From the NCBI RefSeq assembly GCF_002153605.1, contig NZ_JOPG01000001.1, positions 186,001 through 250,000 of the forward strand: 64,000 nt of DNA, written 5' to 3'. The DNA comes from Acetobacter malorum. GTDB taxonomy: Bacteria; Pseudomonadota; Alphaproteobacteria; Acetobacterales; Acetobacteraceae. Made by a program: the position numbers and the translations under genes. Under the pieces are notes generated by a model. The model ran no database searches, was not told where the DNA came from, and saw only the letters and a list, made by a program, of their open reading frames with translations. The first letter of the stretch is position 1. Each line of letters begins with the position of its first letter. This document shows positions 61,306-64,000 of the stretch, in pieces.

Positions 61306-61740
61306 TCAGGGCCACGAGAGAGGGGTTTGCGGGAAACCGGGCACGTAGCGGGCGGTGCGCAGGAAGGCTGTGGCGGCCCAGTAGGCTGCGCCATAGGGGG
61401 TTTGCGCCCACCATGCCTGTGCGGCGCTGACCGGCCCCAGATCGGCCTCAAGCGCCACGCTGCCCATGCGGGCGGACGTGATGCGACCCACCAGTGCGGG
61501 CTGGTCTGCGCCGGGGGTTTGGGTTGCTGCTCCGCCGAGGCCCAGTTGCGCCAGATGGGCGGCAATCAGCCCCAGCAGGGCAGCGCGGCGGGGGAGGTTT
61601 TTGACGGGCGACGTATCATCGTTGGCGAGGAACAGGGTGGCCTGATCGAAACAGGCCTGTGCGCCCTCTGCCCCGACCGTGGCGAACAGCGCGGGGTAGC
61701 GGGTTTGCCAGGCCTGCGCATCAAACGGCACAGAGGGCAT
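61306..61740 (-). CDS. Phage head-tail connector, DUF4054 family
   Basis: A 144-residue gp6-like adaptor: [61 protein letters not shown], then [18 protein letters not shown] and [17 protein letters not shown]. It binds below the portal in related phages. Confidence 0.85.
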   Translation of the reverse strand: MPSVPFDAQAWQTRYPALFATVGAEGAQACFDQATLFLANDDTSPVKNLPRRAALLGLIAAHLAQLGLGGAATQTPGADQPALVGRITSARMGSVALEADLGPVSAAQAWWAQTPYGAAYWAATAFLRTARYVPGFPQTPLSWP

Positions 61741-61810
61741 GGGACGCTCCTTGAGGAACAGGCGGGCAAACCATGCCCACTGCGTGAGGGACCAAAACGC
61801 CGCTGGCGGA

Positions 61811-62131
61811 TCAGACCGGGGTGATGCCGGGGGCTGGCGTTGCGGGGTTGAGAGGCTCCACGCCGGTGCGCAGGGCGGCCTGCTCCCGCGCCTGCCCGGT
61901 GGCTTTATCCAGCGTGCTCTGCGCGAAGATCAGGCGGTTTTTCAGCGGCGGGAATTCCGCATATTTGCGGGACCATGCAGCCCAGAAATCTGCCGGAACG
62001 GGGGTGAGGCCATAGCCGCCGATAACGGCTGAGGCGCGGGTGCCGGCCAGCTCATGCCGGGCATCCCCCAGCGAGAGAACGAGGCCGTTGGGCAGTTTGC
62101 AGCCGATGGTGACGGTGGAAGGTGTGGCCAT
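61811..62131 (-). CDS. Phage protein between capsid and connector genes
   Basis: A 106-residue protein: [65 protein letters not shown]. The C-L-P-[NS]-G-L start is common in small phage proteins at this location, probably a head completion or accessory protein. The ATG at 62131 has AAGGGA upstream. Confidence 0.7.
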   Translation of the reverse strand: MATPSTVTIGCKLPNGLVLSLGDARHELAGTRASAVIGGYGLTPVPADFWAAWSRKYAEFPPLKNRLIFAQSTLDKATGQAREQAALRTGVEPLNPATPAPGITPV

Positions 62132-62174
62132 GCCGGGGCATCCCTTAAAACTAGACTGTGAGGAGAACGCTGTT

Positions 62175-63212
62175 TTACAGGCCCGCCATGGTGGCAATGC
62201 CTGCGGGGACGTAAATGATGGCGCCCCATGTGCCCTGAGAGAGCTTCTGCTTCCATGCGGAAGCGTCGGTCACCACGGCGTGGGTGCGGAGTTTTTCCGT
62301 GAAGGCTGTTTCCGCCGTTTTCTGCGCGCCGACATGCTCCGCCATGATCTGCATGGTCTGGACCGTGCTGCCTGCGGCGTCCCCATACTCGACGGCCTGC
62401 ACAAAACGCAGGTTAGGGTATGTGTCTTTCAGCAGGGAGGCGGCAGACAGGCCGAAGCTGTTACGGCGGGTGAGCAGGCCCATGCGCGTGGGAGACAGGC
62501 CGAGGACCATCGGGGTTTCCGTATCCACCAGCCCGGCCGTCTGGCTGCGGAGCTGGTTGATGAGGGCGATGACGTCATCCTGCCGTTCTTCCGGCGTGGC
62601 GGCGGCCCAGCCCGTGCCACCTGCGGCTTTGACGGCGGGGGTAATGGCGGCAGGCAGGCGCGGGTCGTTCAGATACCCATACAGACGCAGGCCGTTGATG
62701 CCGAAAAAGTAGGTCTGGTTCTGGAATTTGTTCAGTTTCAGCGCAGCGGCTTCCCGCAGGCTGGCGGCCCACTGGAGGCGGCCCTGACCGGCGAGGGCCA
62801 GCTCCATTTCCCCCCACGAGACGAACACCTGATAATGGTAGGACTGGCGGTCCGGGTAGGTGGGGTTCAGGCTGACCTGGCCGTTGCTGTTCCAGTCACC
62901 ATAGCTGGACACTTCGCCTGTGGTCTCAATCATCGGGAAAATGGCGGTGCGGGTTACCCAGTCGCCCTTGCGGACTTCACCCAGCAGTTCGGCCGCGCGC
63001 ATGGGGGCGAAGGCGACCTTGATAAGCGCCGGGTCCACCCATGCGCTCATGAAGGCCGGGATGCCGCCGCTGGCCGTGGTGGAGAGCGTGGGCTGGGCGT
63101 CCTGCGCCAGAGCATCCGAGGCCAGCAGGCTGTTGGCGATCATGCCGCGGGCTTCCGGCATGATGAAGCCGAGGCGGTTCAGTTCAGCCAGTTGTGTTGT
63201 GAAATCGCTCAT
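62175..63212 (-). CDS. Phage major capsid protein, DUF2184 family
   Basis: Main head protein, 345 aa, HK97-like family by knowledge of DUF2184 phages. Visible: SAWVDPALIKVAFAPMRAAELLGEVRKGDWVTRTAIFPMIETTGEVSSYGDWN and WGEMELALAGQGRLQWAASLREAAALKLNKFQNQTYFFGINGLRLYGYLNDPRLP. ATGA overlap with the cement gene. The presence of a capsid gene argues against a pure tailocin. Confidence 0.88.
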   Translation of the reverse strand: MSDFTTQLAELNRLGFIMPEARGMIANSLLASDALAQDAQPTLSTTASGGIPAFMSAWVDPALIKVAFAPMRAAELLGEVRKGDWVTRTAIFPMIETTGEVSSYGDWNSNGQVSLNPTYPDRQSYHYQVFVSWGEMELALAGQGRLQWAASLREAAALKLNKFQNQTYFFGINGLRLYGYLNDPRLPAAITPAVKAAGGTGWAAATPEERQDDVIALINQLRSQTAGLVDTETPMVLGLSPTRMGLLTRRNSFGLSAASLLKDTYPNLRFVQAVEYGDAAGSTVQTMQIMAEHVGAQKTAETAFTEKLRTHAVVTDASAWKQKLSQGTWGAIIYVPAGIATMAGL

Positions 63213-63712
63213 ACAGCGTGGCTCCAGCTTGAGATTTTAATAAGTTCACCCGCAGCGCAGGCTGAGGCGGCGTAAAAGCGGGTTTGCACGGCGCCGGCCA
63301 CGGTGGCCCCGGCTGCTGCGGTGGCGATGCTGCCGTTTGTAGTGGACGCAAACACGGCCTGACCGGGTGTGGCGGCGGTGGTGCTGGTGGCCCAGAAATC
63401 CCCCGCTGTGAACAGGCTGACCGGGAAACCCTGCGGGATTGTCAGGCTGCTTTCATCAAACAGGCTGGCGATCTGGCCGGTGAGATCCCGGTGCACGAAG
63501 CCGTCCGGCGCGGTGGTGGTGCCGCTGGCGGGCGCGTTGGCGACGCTGCGGCCATCGGTCTGCACCCAGCCGAAGGCACCAAGGATGCACCCTCCGGCTG
63601 CGGCGACCAGTGCGCCCTCCCCTGCCGGAAAAGTGGCCGTGGGATTGAGGGAGGCGAAATCACCCGGCAGGCCGGGGACGGGCTGGGTGTTAACCTGTGT
63701 CTGAAATGCCAT
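63209..63712 (-). CDS. Phage structural cement/head decoration-like protein
   Basis: A 167-residue Ala/Thr/Gly-rich protein: FQTQVNTQPVPGLPGDFASLNPTATFPAGEGALVAAAGGCILGAFGWV, ending GAVQTRFYAASACAAGELIKISSW. The N-terminal Q-P-A-P-x-x-x-G-D-F-x-x-x-N-P pattern and position before the capsid gene match cement proteins that stabilise the head. It is linked to the capsid by overlap. Confidence 0.8.
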   Translation of the reverse strand: MAFQTQVNTQPVPGLPGDFASLNPTATFPAGEGALVAAAGGCILGAFGWVQTDGRSVANAPASGTTTAPDGFVHRDLTGQIASLFDESSLTIPQGFPVSLFTAGDFWATSTTAATPGQAVFASTTNGSIATAAAGATVAGAVQTRFYAASACAAGELIKISSWSHAV

Positions 63713-63715
63713 GGA

Positions 63716-64000
63716 TTATGCTTTCACCGTAATGCGACCAAGACCGAACGTGTCCCGAAAAGAGACGGTCTGTTCTGCATCCATTCCGAGAGGGCTGGTT
63801 TGTGTTTTCAGGCGCGCGACCTGCTGGAACAGCGGTTTGTAAGCGGCTTCCGGCAGGTCTGTGAGGTCTACGCCCTGCTCCCGCAGCGCGAAGCCGTAGA
63901 CGGCCGTGGCGCTATCCATAGCCACATCCCCCACAAACGGGCGCACTGCATCCCGCGCGGCGTGGAGGGCTTCCATCCGGCGGATGACCTCCGCTTCTGC
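63716..64000 (-). CDS. DUF2213-like phage protein, C-terminal part (gene enters from right edge)
   Basis: The frame is open to the right edge (AEAEVIRR before the ATG at 63976), so the gene continues outside. Visible: [57 protein letters not shown] and the ending [14 protein letters not shown]. Position before cement and DUF2184 capsid, and the DSA-x-x-VY-x-x-AL pattern, fit the C-terminus of DUF2213 proteins (putative prohead protease/scaffold). The start is not visible. Confidence 0.6.
   Translation of the reverse strand, partial: AEAEVIRRMEALHAARDAVRPFVGDVAMDSATAVYGFALREQGVDLTDLPEAAYKPLFQQVARLKTQTSPLGMDAEQTVSFRDTFGLGRITVKA

Larger units (their letters stand above)
41068..64000 (-). mobile_element. 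Contractile-tailed prophage, head and tail module (incomplete in window)
   Basis: About twenty tightly packed minus-strand genes follow myophage order from capsid to fibres, many joined by ATGA overlaps. Structural families include DUF2213-like, DUF2184, DUF4054, DUF3383, DUF3277, DUF2612, gp25-like and baseplate J. The module enters from beyond the right edge; terminase and portal should lie there. The left limit is the last fibre gene at 41068, and no attachment site, tRNA or integrase is visible beside it. Two interruptions carry non-phage genes: catalase at 48577-50700 and lipoproteins at 53171-55174. Confidence 0.9.

Noticed and set aside
62040-63275. 411-residue plus-strand frame opposite the capsid gene
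   Set aside because: Shadow of the capsid, with composition typical of antisense frames.

Overview
The window looks like chromosome from an acetic acid bacterium (Acetobacteraceae, Acetobacter/Gluconobacter/Komagataeibacter group). The basis is the GC-rich sequence, a periplasmic three-subunit FAD dehydrogenase with a triheme cytochrome c, many Tat-exported proteins and the general gene set. The genus is an inference. No rRNA, tRNA or CRISPR array was seen.

1-7.1 kb: the 3' end of an M13 metallopeptidase gene, a GMC/cytochrome c/small-subunit membrane dehydrogenase operon with overlapping genes, and a TonB gene. 7.1-12.2 kb: an accessory stretch with an AT-rich SEFIR/TIR-like gene (candidate anti-phage effector), a Gly-rich lipoprotein, a retropepsin-fold protein lacking its catalytic Asp motif, and an SF1 helicase. 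12.3-24 kb: housekeeping genes (AMP nucleosidase, YciA-type thioesterase, ferritin-like protein, acyltransferase, GNAT, two SDRs, VOC protein, Tat-exported phosphoesterase, cold-shock protein, M23 peptidase, DMT exporter) and a fluoride exporter crcB behind a recognisable fluoride riboswitch. 24-29.7 kb: a phosphate transporter, an NsrR/Hmp nitric-oxide module whose operator sits on the hmp promoter, a DnaA-box-rich spacer, purU and a CPBP-like membrane protein.

29.7-40.4 kb (minus strand): a Fur-box-preceded xenosiderophore operon (TonB-dependent receptor, DUF3325, DUF3649, PepSY reductase-like protein). Next to it lies a second compact set (small membrane protein, CPA1 antiporter, TonB-dependent receptor, APH-family kinase, PnuC-like permease) that reads as an outer-membrane-to-cytosol scavenging route for a vitamin or nucleoside.

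41.1-64 kb: the head-tail module of a contractile-tailed prophage on the minus strand, entering from beyond the right edge. From right to left it holds a DUF2213-like protein, cement, major capsid (DUF2184), connectors (DUF4054, gp10-like), neck, sheath (DUF3383), tube (DUF3277), a tail chaperone with a programmed -1 frameshift, tape measure, Dit-like protein, baseplate plug, hub, spike, gp25-like wedge, baseplate J, DUF2612, then fibres. Two groups of non-phage genes interrupt it: a large HPII-type catalase between spike and wedge, and three lipoprotein genes between the Dit-like and plug genes. No integrase, lysis gene or attachment site was seen in the window, so intact prophage, remnant, tailocin-like and domesticated element all remain open.
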